From Callaeas wilsoni (lineage: Eukaryota; Chordata; Aves; Passeriformes; Callaeidae), in contig VWPU01014135.1 of the NCBI GenBank assembly GCA_013398955.1, positions 248,001 through 312,000 of the forward strand: a stretch of DNA of 64,000 bases, read 5' to 3'. Every line of letters begins with the position of its first letter. The first letter of the stretch is position 1. Below, one piece after another: positions 26,351 to 39,000 of the stretch. Made by a program: the position numbers and the translations under genes. The notes beneath the pieces are model-generated. The model searched no databases, had not been told where the DNA came from, and saw only the letters and a program-made list of their open reading frames with translations.

Positions 26351-27371
26351 GAACAAATGAGTTCTGTGTGGAAGAATAAAGGTCAACACCTGAATCCTGC
26401 CCATGAGCTCCACCAGGACTGACTCCACTTCATGGCTCCCAATTTTGTCAGGTTTTCCTACACCAGAATTAAATCCAATGCTTTATTTATCAACAGAGGC
26501 TGTACTTTGCACTGTTAATCTGAACAACATCAGTGGTGAAATCGCTGTGCTGGGAGATTTGCCCATCTGAGGAGGCTTTGCCTGTTGGGAAGCAGAAGGA
26601 ACATTTCTCTCATCCTTCACCCCTCCTCTCAGCATTTTGTCAGAGAGATTCTGATAACCCTCTCGGGCAGTTTGTCATGAGAAGCTTGTCACCCAAACAG
26701 GAGCCACTTAGTAAGTCTCACTCTCAGTGCTTTATATTCCCTGACTGAAAGAGTTTCTTAAATACCCAAATTTTCTTCGGCTTGGCTGAAACATTACATG
26801 ACAGCTTTGCAAGCAGAATGCATGGTTTTCCTTCTCACAGAAGGGAAATAAAAGCTTCTGTTAAGAAATATCTATTTAAGTGGCTTTGCCTATGAATAAA
26901 TGATATTTCACAAAAAGAAAAAGAAAAGGAAAAGAAATATTTAATATTCTGCCTAAGGACATCATGTTTCTGACTCCTACATTGTATATTTCTTCTCTGG
27001 GTCTGTGCTTGTGGTTTTTAAAGAGATCTCCACAGCAGTGACATTAAAACAGAGGTGGTAATGGCTGAACTGGGAGATGTTCAGAGAAAGAAAGAATACA
27101 TATTTCATTACTTATTCACCTCTGCTTTTGCTTTGCCTTAATTTCACATTTATTGAGGTTTGCATTTTGAAAACTAAAGATCAATAAGTAAATAATAGTG
27201 CATAATCTGAGGAGAGAAAGGAAAGAGCGATTATAGCAAGATATGGACAAGGAACCAGAAAATTCAAAAAAGGGCAGGCAAAGAGACACTAAAATACAAA
27301 GACAAATCTGAATATGCTACAGACTCACCATGCCTTGTAATTGCTGTCCCTGAACAATTACTCTGTGTTCT
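26351..27371. other. unique DNA, no gene recognised
   Basis: About 1 kb between a CR1 copy and the minisatellite. It holds an A-rich purine tract at 26911-26938 ((AAAGA)n-like). No exon or RNA gene is supported; the 71-codon frame at 26533-26748 has no recognisable features. Confidence 0.5.
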
Positions 27372-27899
27372 ATGTCCTACAAGAGTTATAGAAAACGACA
27401 GCATTTTTTAACTCTGATTTGCCTGGGTACGAACGGTGCCTTTCTCCTGAGCAGTGTTTGTGCTGCCACGGCTGCAGTGAGCAGGTTACTGCCCTTGGGG
27501 GGTGCATCTTGCACTTGGAGTAGGGAGGACAACACTCGGAGTAGGGTTGGAAACACTCGGAGTAGGGAAAACAACACTCAGAGCAGGAATGACGACACTC
27601 GATGTAGGGATGGCAACACTCGGAGTAGGGATGGAAACACTCGGAGTAGGGAAAACAACACTCAGAGCAGGAATGACGACACTCGATGTAGGGATGGCAA
27701 CACTCGGACAAGGGATGGCAACACTCGGAGTAGGGAAGACAACACTCAGAGCAGGAATGATGACACTCGGTGTAGGGATGGCAACACTCAGAGTAGAGAG
27801 GACAACACTCAGAGTAGGGTTGGCAACACCCGGAGTAGGGATGGCAACATTCGGACAAGGGATGGCAACACTCAGAGTAGGGAGGACAACACTCCTTAG
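27372..27899 (+). other. 175-codon ATG frame running into the minisatellite; doubtful gene
   Basis: An ATG at 27372 opens 175 codons. Residues 1-9 are basic (K4, R7, K8, R9). Residues 12-35 are hydrophobic and small (leucines, alanines and a Val-Cys-Ala-Ala step), which resembles a secretion signal. From about residue 48 the frame consists of heptads of the type N-T-R-S-R-x-x, read from the 21-bp repeat. The frame stops where two 19-bp repeat units break the 21-bp register. Against coding: the ATG context is weak (T at -3 and +4), a 21-bp unit without stops opens every phase free of stops on both strands, and three other long frames overlap it. No homologue is known to me. I regard it as probably fortuitous, but it is the only frame in the window with both an ATG and a plausible N-terminal signal. 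Confidence 0.12.
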
Positions 27900-27969
27900 G
27901 GATGGCAACACTCCTTAGGGATGGCAACACTCAGAGCAGGGATGATGACACTTGGAGCAGGGATGGCAG
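27512..27969. repeat. minisatellite, 22 units of about 21 bp, with 84-bp higher-order period
   Basis: Twenty-two head-to-tail units start with CAC (or CAT once). Twenty are 21 bp, with consensus near CACTCGGAGTAGGGATGGCA followed by A. Two adjacent units (27890-27908 and 27909-27927) are 19 bp and share the variant 'cactccttagggatggcaa'. Four-unit blocks repeat: units 3-5 (27554-27616) are identical to units 7-9 (27638-27700), and units 11-13 are near copies, giving an 84-bp higher-order period. The plus strand is rich in GGGATGG-type G runs. The array edges are diverged. Since 21 is divisible by 3, long frames are open on both strands; the 186-codon minus frame, made of cysteine-, proline- and tyrosine-containing heptads, starts only at a GTG and is not a credible gene. 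Confidence 0.97.
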
Positions 27970-30900
27970 CTGCTTTGTGATCTGAGTCTCTGGGCTCTAA
28001 TAGCATCTTAATCTGTGAAAAGTGAGGGACCCTGTCCTGAGGCACTTCTGAGACAGAAATCTGACAGAAAATCTGTTTCAGTCAGTCTTTGATTTCAAAA
28101 TTATTTCAGCCCTGTGTCACATGGCTCCTTGGCAAACTGATGTGTGTCGATGGAGCCTCCCTGCCCTGGGGGATTCCTGTTCCCTGCAGGGATCCAGACC
28201 TTCATCCTTGCTGAAATCTGACACATGGCTGGGGGAGTTCTGCCAAGCTACGAGAGCTATCAACAGCTTGATTTCTCTTTTCTCCTTTGCTCTGTGTGAA
28301 ATGATCTTTAGAAAGTTTGCAGGATGTCAGAAGAGGTTGGAGAATTACACTCCAAGCTTTTTTCTGGTTGGTTTATTTCTGATAGAAGTTGGTGTCAAAC
28401 ACTCACATTCAGAGTATATGGTCAGGTCATCTTGTTTCAGTGCCTTAATTTTGTTTAGCACAAGGCATCATAGGTGTTTTCTGACATTAACATCAGATAA
28501 TGTCACCTAGGAAATTCCAGGGTGTCCAGGATTTATACTGTCCTATATCTTTGGCAGAATAAATGCTGGCTGTGTGTCTGAAATGAGGGCTTTGGGGTGT
28601 GTCTATTTTGTTGCTTTCTTCCAGAAAGCAATTTAAAATAATTTCTGTGTTAATGGCATGAGACCAGATATGCAATTGACACTTTTTAACTGGGAAAAAG
28701 CTAAACCAAAGCATCCTTTCTTCATCTTTAATAATAAATAAAAGTAAACAGGTATCCTAGAAGCAAAAGGAGGGATATCTCATATATACTATCCTTCTCA
28801 GCATGTTTCCTGCTAATTAACTGCTGCAATGCTCTTGGGAATTCTGACTACATAAATAATCATAATTTTGTTTTAGACAAAAATTTTCTCATCATATTTG
28901 TTATAGTACCTGAAAAGGCTTTGGAGACTCAGGGTTTAGCTGAAAAAGTTTGAAAGATAAAAGGGCTGTCACACATTTTATTTAAAGTTGTGGCTAAAAC
29001 CAGCATAAAAATAACATATACAATAGCTGATGAAATATCCCATGGCCTAAAGTAATGAAATTATAGAAATTGAAACTTCATTCTCCTTTATCTTGCTGAG
29101 GTATGAATTTATCTATGAATAATATGACACAGTACTGATAAATAAGGTATGGGACATTGAGCTTTTTCTGCCATGTGAATACACCATATATTTTTATATA
29201 TATATTACATAGTGTGGGATTCCAACCACTGCTCATTCACACCTTAATTATCAGCTTTCAGCATCCCCACATGCTTTGCTGTCAACCTTTAGGTAAATAA
29301 TATTAATGAGAGAAGTGTCTAACTTGGGAGATTTTTTTGTAGTTTTATAGTAGTCCTATTATTTAAGAGAATTAGTTTAATATATGAGAGAGGTTTTATA
29401 TAAAACATTAATAAAACTTCCACTGGGTAATGGCATTAATATTTATATCTTCCTGATGTAAATAGAAAAGGGGTTTTTTATTTGTTTATAATTTAGGATA
29501 GCAGTAGTAGTGAGCATTATTCAGGAAACAAAAATAACACCCTTTTGAGTAGTTATCTTGAAATGTAATGCTGCTTTAGTTATAAACCGTTACCACAAAG
29601 ACAGAAAAGAAACACCAAAAGCAGCAAAGCAGCTGGTGTGTGACTCCTGTGCTTTATGAGAATATTGCAATCACAAAAGGAATATTATCTATCTTTTGCT
29701 GAACTGTACTCCAGACCTACCAATGTAAAGCAGCTGCAGAATTTTTGTTCAGGAGAGATGCAGAAGTTTCAAAATTATCTCCATGTGAGGGTTTGGGATC
29801 TAAAGAGCAGAGACTCTGATCTGTTTTCCAAAGGAACTTTGTTCTTCCTTTAACTGAAGCAGGTCCGTAGCATGTAAACCTCAGAAAGCTTTAATGAGAG
29901 GGTTGTACAGACAGATATGGACAGCAGTGGTGAGACTCTCTCCAGTAATGCCTTTTTTATGGAGAAGGAGACCTGGGGAGCATCAAAGTAGGAAGAATAT
30001 CTCAGCACATGATTTACCTGGATTTTTTAGAAAAAGAAATTGATTTTCACAGCTTTTCAAATTACATTTGTAGGGAGTCAGTGCATTTCTATTTTTCCTG
30101 TATAAAAGAGAAGTGAAAACAAATAACATCTGAAGGAAGCAGCAATTCTTTTCTTTGGAAAATTGACATATTGTGGTATAAATTTTGAATTTGATTCTTA
30201 TGAAATGGGAATAGCTGTGACTTAACCCACTGCAAGATAATAGGTGTAGCCAATGAAAAGCTGTGCTGGTGGATTTATTTCATGTTTGCAGTGCTGCTTG
30301 TAACAGTGGACCAAAGGTAGAGCTTTCAGAGCAGGTTTGTATTCAGAGCTTTCACCAAAATCAGATCTATTTTTCTGAGTTAGCAATTATGTTCTGATGT
30401 TATCAGAGGGTTTTCTGTGTTTGTTCATTTTTCTCTCCAGCATGACTGAAGGATTTATAACATTACAGATAGAGAAATTAGATACCAGAAAAGCACTGCT
30501 AAAAAATAGACTATGAAAAAATCCAAGGGAATTTTCACATTGTTAAAAAAAAATTCCTTTATCATAAACTTTATAAAAGTAAAGGGAGGAAGATTTTTGT
30601 TTTCCTTCAGTCTTTTGCCCTTTACCTTCTAGTTATATCTTTACATAGTCAGTAAAATAAATTGCTTACAATTTGTCTCAGTTCCCCCCCCAAATTCCTC
30701 AATATTGGTGTTGAGGACTATTGGGTCACATCTGGGCTTGGACTAAGATGGGGATTTATGTTCTGCCATGGGCAGGGACATCATCTTGAGGTGACCTGAA
30801 AAGTTTGTGCTTCAAATACTTGTGAAGAGACAGAATTTGGCTCTTTAATATCCAGTCTTTTCATAATTCTCTCAAATGGAGAGGAGGAGTTGGGGGACAA

Positions 30901-32447
30901 CCAGCAGTTCTTTCTGCTGGAGAAAATGTGTCCTTAATCGCCCCAAAGAAATGTAAGAGAGTTAAAGATGATGGCACGTGAAGAAGTATTAATTTCTACC
31001 TTTTAAAAAATATTTGGAAGCGCAGACAGGCCTGTAGAGATAGTTTTATTAGAGCCCCTGAGATAACATCTCATTTTTGCTCTTGACACTGAATTACCGC
31101 CCACAGCCTGCGGTAAGAAATTACCGCTAGGAAAATCTTTTGAAAATTTATCTTCCTGTCCTTTTGTTTTCTACAATAAGAAAAGTTAAAGCATAAAGGT
31201 ATGGCTGCAGGTTTTCTCAGAAAATTAAAAAGTCTTTTAAAAGAGGTGGGGGGAAAAAAAGACATTTTTCTGTCAATGACTAGATTTACTTTAGTCTGTC
31301 CAAGAAATCTCTTTAAAGAATATATTGCCTCATGTTGTGATACCATGTGGGGTCGCATACCATTAATGATCCTTAATAAAGAAAAGGGAAAAATTCAAAC
31401 TTTTCAGTTTAGTTTTTATGCTTTCAGAGGCACACTGCCAGTTAACAAGGGAGAAAACAAAGTCACAAGATTCAAAGCTCTGTGACATTGTTTGAGATAA
31501 GCATTTACATTTATGAAATTTGTTAAGCTGCTGTTCCCATATGTCATGTTCTATTCTGAAAACTATTATGTATAAAATTAGCATATAAAAATTCTTTCTA
31601 AGCAAAATTAAACTTGTTAGCAAGGTAAAAAGTGATTGTGTGGATTACAAAGGAACCTTGGCTGCCAGGCAAAGTTCCTCGGCTGAACTGAGGATCAGGG
31701 GGTACATCCTATGTTTTTCTGATGTAGATTCAGAGCATTTCCTCTGGCAGAAAGTCAGGATTTATGCACAGGGTCTGAGCTGGACACAGCATGGAGTAGG
31801 TCCTGCAATCTTTGGCTGCATCAGCTTTTCTTCTGAGGAGAGCAGAAGCACAAGAAATGCTTGATGGGTGTCTGTGAGCTTTGTTTATGGTCCCTAAAGA
31901 GTCAAAGACATTTCACCTATGGAGATACAGGAGAATATTGGCATCTATAAAGACATATGAACTAATTATATAGCGGATATATACAGAGATTTAAGTTTCA
32001 AATACGTAACTTCTGCAAATCTCATTTACTGTTAGTGGCAGTTGGGGGTTACCTATATCTTCTGCCCTTGGTGCTTTCTCTCATTAAGGGAAATGAAAGA
32101 GTTGAAATTATGGATTTTTAATTGCTCTTTAGGTAAGGATTATTCATTGTCTTGCTAAAGAATATGATATGGAATAGAGCACTGGCATGCCAGAAATGAT
32201 TCTCTGGCAAAACAACTGCATTGAGCATTCCTAAAGATGCTGCACATGATTAATGCACCTCAGAACAGTAATATCCCTCCTCTGCAGTATGGTGTTAGTC
32301 AGGACTTGTTTCTGCTTTTTTTGTTAAAGTTTTAATAAAGTGTTTAAGCTGCTAAAATTACCTGAAAGTTCAGCTTTTTGCTGCTCAAACATATGCAGCA
32401 CATCTCGCTTCATAGAAGGCGGAGGGTCACGTGGAAAGCGTGTGACT
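27970..32447. other. unique AT-rich DNA, no gene recognised
   Basis: The best non-repeat ATG frame here is 28121-28510 (129 codons, plus), which follows an acceptor-like 'aattatttcag'; it has no domain I recognise and a mediocre ATG context. The rest is AT-rich, with TA-rich microsatellite-like sequence near 29190-29210. A 'ctgccatgggcagggacatc' string at about 30764 resembles the CR1 3' end in minus orientation, but its flanks do not match well enough to call. Nothing else is supported. Confidence 0.5.
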
Positions 32448-33015
32448 GGTTGATGTTGGCTGAACACGAGCCCAGGTGGGCAAGAGGCCGGGGCACCTGC
32501 CTTGGGTCAGGAATGGTGTGTCCCGGGGGATCGGGGCCGTGGCACCTCCAGCCCGGGGGGAGCTCTGGGCCTCTTAGGACAGCAGGGAGAGGGAGGCGCT
32601 GTAGCGTGCCCAGGCCAGGGAACGGAGCTGGGGCAGGGCTGGAGCCCCAGGAGCGGCTGAGGGAGCTGGGAAAGGGGCTCAGCCTGGGGAAGAGGGGGAT
32701 CAGGGGGGACCTGGGGGCCCGGCAGACCTCCCGGAGGGGAGGGGGCGGCCGGGGGGTCGGGCTCTGCTCCCAGGGAACAGGGACAGGAGGAGAGGGAATG
32801 GCCTCGGGCTGGGCCAGGGGAGGTGTAGATGGGATATTAGGGGAAATTTCTTAATGGAAAGGTTATCAAACATTGGCACATCTGCCCAGTAAAATATGGA
32901 ATCACTGATGGAATCACCATCCCTGGAAATGTTCCAAAACCTGGGGATGTGGCACTTGAGGACACGGACTGATGGTGAACGTGGAGCTCGTGCTGGGTGG
33001 ATTCTACGATTCGCT
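32448..33015 (+). mobile_element. CR1 LINE 3' fragment, about 570 bp, with an internal 3' deletion
   Basis: This is the longest contiguous plus-strand CR1 piece. It begins in the 3' part of the element's second frame ('ggttgatgttggctgaacac', 'gagcccaggtgggcaagagg', 'gtcaggaatggtgtgtccc', 'ctggagccccaggagcggct'). It continues through 'gagggagctgggaaaggggc', 'gaagagggggatcagggggg', 'gacaggaggagagggaatgg', 'gatgggatattagggg', 'tttcttaatggaaaggttat' and 'ccatccctggaaatgttcc' to 'ggatgtggcacttgaggaca'. The usual 'gttggactcgatgatct' part is missing: 'gtgctgggtgg' runs almost straight into 'attctacgatt', the terminal octamer-like motif. A 3' internal deletion is the simplest reading. The 158-codon frame at 32378-32854 falls within this element and is not an intact LINE protein. 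Confidence 0.96.
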
Positions 33016-36000
33016 ATTTGTGGGCATCCTCAAGCAATAAATGGAGAAAAATGTAAACCCAGCATTTTCTCATTTTAGTTCAGCAGCTTCAAGGAAATTA
33101 TGTTTATAAAGAATTTGCAGTGCTGTTAGAAATGCAGCATAGCTGGACAGCACCAGGATCCTTTTGTGAACTGAGGGATAAGCTGGCATGGAAGCCACCA
33201 AGGGGCTCGGTGGGGTTTGTGTAGTGCTGACTTTGGAGCAGAATCAGCCTTTTTCAGACACATGATATATTTGCTTTCTAAAGTTGCTTGCATTGTCTGG
33301 GGATGAGGATTAAGGCTTAGACTTTTTATGTTTGATCTGTCTGTGTCCAGGAGGTATTATTTATATGGCATGGGATTTAGTACACGATTCACATTTCCAG
33401 AAGGAATAAAATCATTTGTTTTCAGGAGGAAGGTTCAGCCTGTGAAGAGGCAGACTATAAAATTTTGATACAATTCTTTTGAAGGGAAAAAAATATGTGT
33501 AAGAGCTTGTAGTTAGACTTGACAAGGAAATTAAATGCTGTCCAAATCTTAATTGCTGGTGTTCTGGTACAAAAGGAATGTATACGTATTTTGTAAATGC
33601 ATATTTGAACAAGCAATTTTATTTTTAAGATTATACATATTGGGGGCTTTTTGTTTGTTTTCATTATTAGAAGTACCTTAAAAACAAGGCAAAATTTGTG
33701 TTCACAAAAGAGAAGAATACTTTCCATTGATGAAATCAAGAGGCAAAATATTTGAAGCCAAGTAATACAATGAAGTATGACTCAGTTAATCTTAGCACTA
33801 TTAAAAGCTTAAAATATTAGAAAAATTCTATAAAATGAAATTATAGCCTTGCAGTAACATTCTTTTTACCCAGCACTATTTCTCATTTATCAGGTTTCTG
33901 CTAATGGCCTTAGAGATTTAGAGAAAATAATCTGAGTGGTGTGCTTCCAAGGGAACTCAGTTAAGTCTGCCTTTTGGATTATTGTTTTGGGATCTGTATG
34001 ATTTAAAATGAATAAAACCTCCCTGTATGGCCGTGATAAAGATTACATGGCTAACGCGTTATCTTTCAACATACAGCATTTAGGAGAATCTCAGAGTGTA
34101 AATTCCTCCAACATTTGTCATGAAACGAAATAAGGATTTGGATCTGGTCATAATGGAAAAAAAAAAATCAGCTTCTATAAAATTTTTAATAAAGAAAAGC
34201 TTTTTGTGCTCTCGCCCATACCCTAAATGTGTTACGTTGTGAGTTTCTGTCAACACAACGTGCTCACATTTGTCCTGAAAAAATGGAAATATTACACTGA
34301 AAAAAAACCCCACTTCTGATTTTCATCTTCCAAATTATAGAAAGAAATTATATTATTTTTGCAAAGTATAGAAAAAGGGAAAGTTTTTCTATCTAACTCC
34401 AAATTGCTTTACCAGTTAGTGGCAATTTTTGTATTGTACCAGCTCTGGGGACCACTCTCCTGTTAGAGCCACGAGAAGAGACTGGCCAAGGAGTGCTGAG
34501 TTAAAGCAGGAACTGGACAGTGTGGAAAATGCAGTAATCAGTGGGAAATTCACTGTTCCGTACTGAGCAGGCAGATACATAAATAACTTCCTTAATCGGG
34601 TTATTTTGGGGAATATGTATTATTTTTATATGGTGCTTCCTCCCTTGATGTCAGCCTGGGCTTTGTCTTTGATATTTTACAACATATGGCATCTTTCAGA
34701 GGTCTACAGCATGTTTTAGATGTATATTTTGCTGTCAACAAGTGAAATATAGTGATATATTTTACTGCCCATACAGTTTACTGCAACGTGCAGCTTTTAA
34801 ATGGTGAATGTGCTGAGCATAATGAGTATCAGTTTTTTTCTCCAGGTTATTTATCAGAGGAAATTACTAGGTTTGTGCAGTCTAATACTTACATATTTTC
34901 AAATATTTAACAGGTCACATGTTCTTGGGGCTGAGAGAATTCAATCGTTTTCTCCAGGACAGTAAGGGAACTGAAAGCAATAAAATAGAAAATTCGGCAA
35001 GTAACTTTAATCAATGCGGCTGTTGTTGTACAATGCGCTTTACAGAGCCATTCCAGTATTTTGCTGTTTACATAAATGTTTCTATCCTCTGTAAGTGTTG
35101 TAAACTATTTTCAGTAAATAACGTTATTTTTGTTAGGTAACATAACTAACAGCTTTCTTTTTGAAGTGCTTAGAGTGCCATTGTTTGTGATACAAAGCAA
35201 TTTCTAAATATATTTACAAACCACAACGCAACTTGAAAGTTTTCTTTTGATCCATTTGAAGTTTTTATTCAAAACTGTGTGAAAATTATCATATATGACG
35301 GGTTCTTTGGCTGCAATGACAATATATTATGGAAAAGCTTGAAATGCTATGAAAGGCTGTCTCATCGTGTTTTTGTACTACAAAAGGCTCTCATTTCAAG
35401 CTCAGTCTCTGAAAGTTTGCCTCATCCTGTGCTTCAACAAATTAAAGCCTACCTTTCCTTCCCTGCAATTATTTTATAATTCTTTAGGTATACAGCGTCT
35501 TGTAAAAATATATAATCTAATTTCAAGCTTAGTTTGCTTCTAATTATCTGTTTATCAGCAACTGAGAATTTTTTTCTCTTTACTCATAAATTTTAGGCTT
35601 TCAGAAGAAAAGAACATCTGGTATTGAGAAAGGAATGCATTAATTATCTAAACTTTAATTTACTATTTAATTTAATTTTGCCTTTTTTTAATTATTAACA
35701 TTTAATTTTGCCTTATTTTAATGACGGTCAGAAGATAGTTTGTTTGGAGACTGCTGTTTCCAGTGTTCAATTTGTTCTCAATAAGTAGGCTCTGAAATGG
35801 ATGGAAGCTTTATGTGTTTGTTTGTGTATCATAAATCAATTTCTTGATAGAAGCTATGACTAATTCTTTTCTTAGCAAGCTAAGCCTCTTGGTGTTAGTG
35901 TGGAGGGTTTTATTTGATCCTTCTTATGTGCTGCTCGTAGTCAATGTTGCTGAATTCCAAAAGTGTTGAGATTTTGGGGATTTTTTTTTTTTAATTTTTT

Positions 36001-39000
36001 TTGGTGAGTGAATGGCACAGTGTGAACAAAAAATACAGTAATTTATTGTAATATTTTCCAATGTTATTGGAGACTTGGAGTTCTCTGTTCCCTAACTGAT
36101 ACTAAATTTTCCCTCTAAAAGTGAGCCATGAAAGCGTTGAGTGACCAAATTTCACACCAGTCTGTTCCATATCTCTAATATGTAATTACAAAAATGAAAC
36201 CAGTTCTTTCTGAAAGATTCCCATTGTGAAAGAAAAGCCAGAACCCAGAGGCCAATCTCTGTTTTAATCTCCCCAGCTGTAAATTTCCAGTCGTGTGGGA
36301 TGTCAGGACAGACTGGTGAACAATGGCTTTGGTAAACAGAAAGTAAACTCAATTCTGCTTCCAAGGAAGGAACAAGAACAAGATATAGTTAAAAAATGCA
36401 AAATATGAGAGTGAAAATCATATAGAGGTGATCAGGTCCTCAAAAAGACTAGGCCAGTATTAAGACAGTAAGGTCAGTTTTACCGAATTAAAAAAACCCC
36501 TTGGTTCTAAATTCCTTGAGATTTCAGATTTTATCACTTCAGGTGTTTTTAGTGGTCACAGTTAAAAATTAAAATATCTTTTCTATTTTAGCCTTAAACT
36601 CAATTAAATAGAGAGACTTACAGTTCAATAGGCCAATGTTTAAACAAGATTTGAATGTCAATTAAAGTTACAAATCCGTTATCACAGACAGACTTCTCGG
36701 ATTTTCTGCATTATCCAGCGTATATCTTAGGATCCATTATACCAAATATTACCTCCAAATTATTTTTAATATAACCTAGAAAAATTGGATTACTCTAATT
36801 TTCAATTTTCAAGCATTGAAATAACTTCACTTATCTTTAACCAATATACATGTCTTTGTCAAAATCTTGGTCATCCTTTCCCCTCTGCCTTTAAAGAACT
36901 CACTGAAAAGCAGAGCACAAAGCACACAAAGTCACCTGGACAAAGGGTTATCACTTTCAGCAATAAATGCTGTCTGAATAGAAGCTTATTTCATGGTCTG
37001 CATGGACAATAATGCCTTCAAGATCTGATTTGGGTGAGAGGGGCTGATGAAGGAGAGCAGAATGTGAGTGCCACTTGAGCCAGAATGTGCCAGGAAATTT
37101 CAGTTTATTCAGAACTGCATTATTTGAGACAGAAATCAGATTAGAAGAAACATGTTAATGTATTAAAATGGTTGTATGGGAAGAGAGGAAACAAACAGAA
37201 ATAAGAGACTGCAGAAGCAAAGGAGGTGACATCAATTGTGATTTTCGATGCATTACTGAAATCTGATGTGCTGGATCATATAAATAGAATATTAATGAAC
37301 ATGAATAACTCGAGGAGCCATGTAAAGGTGAGATTTGGAGAGGTAATATTATGTCAAAGGAATCTTGGGTTTTGGCATGCAAAATGAACCTCCAGGGAAA
37401 ACAGCAGTGAAATATTTGGGAAGAGGAAAAGAATGCACTGGAAAAAAAGCTGGGGTATAATTTACCTGTGACTGCTAATGCTGAAGGACACAGAAAATTA
37501 AATTGGAGGAGGTATCAGAGAATTTATGAAGCTGTGCTTAGAATTGACCTTGTAAAATAACTAAGATCAAAGGAGGGAATATACAGAAAAGAAATTAATA
37601 CTCATTTCTGAAAGTCCAGATTATGAGCATCCTTTGGGTATTAAGGAAATTAGCTAGAAATAGCCTGCTGTACAAGTGAGAATTTCATTCTGAAAAGTCA
37701 CGTTTAACTGGGAAGGTAAGCAAATATTAGAACAAAGAAAATGAAGTGACAATTTTCTGAGGACAGAGGAGTGAACCTGGTAATTAAAGATAATTAATTT
37801 TAAAAGGCCCAGGCTTAGTTCACAAAGAGCATTTAAAGTATAACTGGGGCAGAATACAGACAGTTAGTGTCAAGAAGTGTAATACTTCTAATTTCTGCCT
37901 GAATGTGAAGAGACAGCAATCAGCCAGGGCTTCCAAGTGCTCCAGGAAGATTTATCTAAATCCTGGTCTGTTTTCATACACAACATTGTTCCTCCAATAT
38001 CCCAGCTTGGCCTCAGTTTCACACCTTGTCCCATGTGAGATCTCCAGTTATTCCAGGTCCCTCCAGCTCCAAAGGAAAGAGCAGCTGTGCTCACACCGTA
38101 CCTGATACCAAGAGTTCTTGTCCCCTGCATCCATGAAATGGATAAGGATCTGCGGGTGACCAAAGTATCAACACTCCTGAAAGAATTCAGCACAATCTGA
38201 CTATAGGGGGAAAAAATTACACACGGAAAACTGTGTAGAAGATCCTAAGAAAAGCATGGGTTTGTTCCCCCCCTGGGGAAGTTGGTTAGGCTGAAAGAGT
38301 TTAGATGATTCAGTGGTTTCAAAAGAATTGGGACTGAATAGGGGGATGAGTAAAGGAACGTGGAGTACAGTAAAATTCAGGGTTGATCGTGGCAACCAGC
38401 CAGTGAAGGGAAAAGAAAACCATAATCGGCCAGACAGGTGAGGGCATCCTCAACTGGGGAATGAAAGCCCCCAGAGAGTGAAGGGAATGAGTTCTGTTCA
38501 GAGCCACAGGCATCTGCTTTGCTGCTCTCTATGCTTCCTTAGTAATGACGACTGCAAGTACAAGAATGGAAATTATGCATATGCCCGTGTGATTTTGACA
38601 GCAGCAGCTTCTCCGTTAGCCCTTGACTGAAGTGGCTGATTGTGCCTGTGAGAAAAGTTGCCCGTATGCCCAGGTTTCAGAGCTGTCAGTGTGAGACACA
38701 GTTATTCCCCTGGCTAGGAAAGGGTGAGCAACCAGTGGAGCCAGGATTCCTCACTTCCCCTTCTCCACTCATTTTCAGAAATAATTATCATACTCTGCCT
38801 AATTGTAGTTTCTGAGCTCTTCGTTGTCTTGTGTCATTCTTTCAACAGGAAGATTTTTAGGGTGGTATAAAGTGGCGACAGAAATATACATTTAAATCAG
38901 CTTTGAACCTGCCTACTCTATCTAATGTGTTATGACTAGAACACTTTATATAGAAAGAAAACACCATTATCATACTTAGAATTTCTCAGGTATATTACCA

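Noticed and set aside
27370..27930. 186-codon minus-strand frame with Cys/Pro/Tyr heptads
   Set aside because: It starts at GTG, consists almost wholly of the 21-bp repeat read in reverse, and competes with other equally open frames on both strands.
27512..27969. CRISPR-like array
   Set aside because: Units are contiguous without spacers and the sequence is vertebrate; it is a minisatellite.
28121..28510. 129-codon ATG frame after an acceptor-like site
   Set aside because: No recognisable family and ordinary composition; kept only as a remark in the region entry.
30750..30800. CR1-like 'ctgccatgggcagggacatc'
   Set aside because: Only about 20 bp match and the flanks do not follow the CR1 order.
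32378..32854. 158-codon plus-strand frame
   Set aside because: It lies over a CR1 fragment and GC-rich 3' sequence; it does not match an intact LINE protein.
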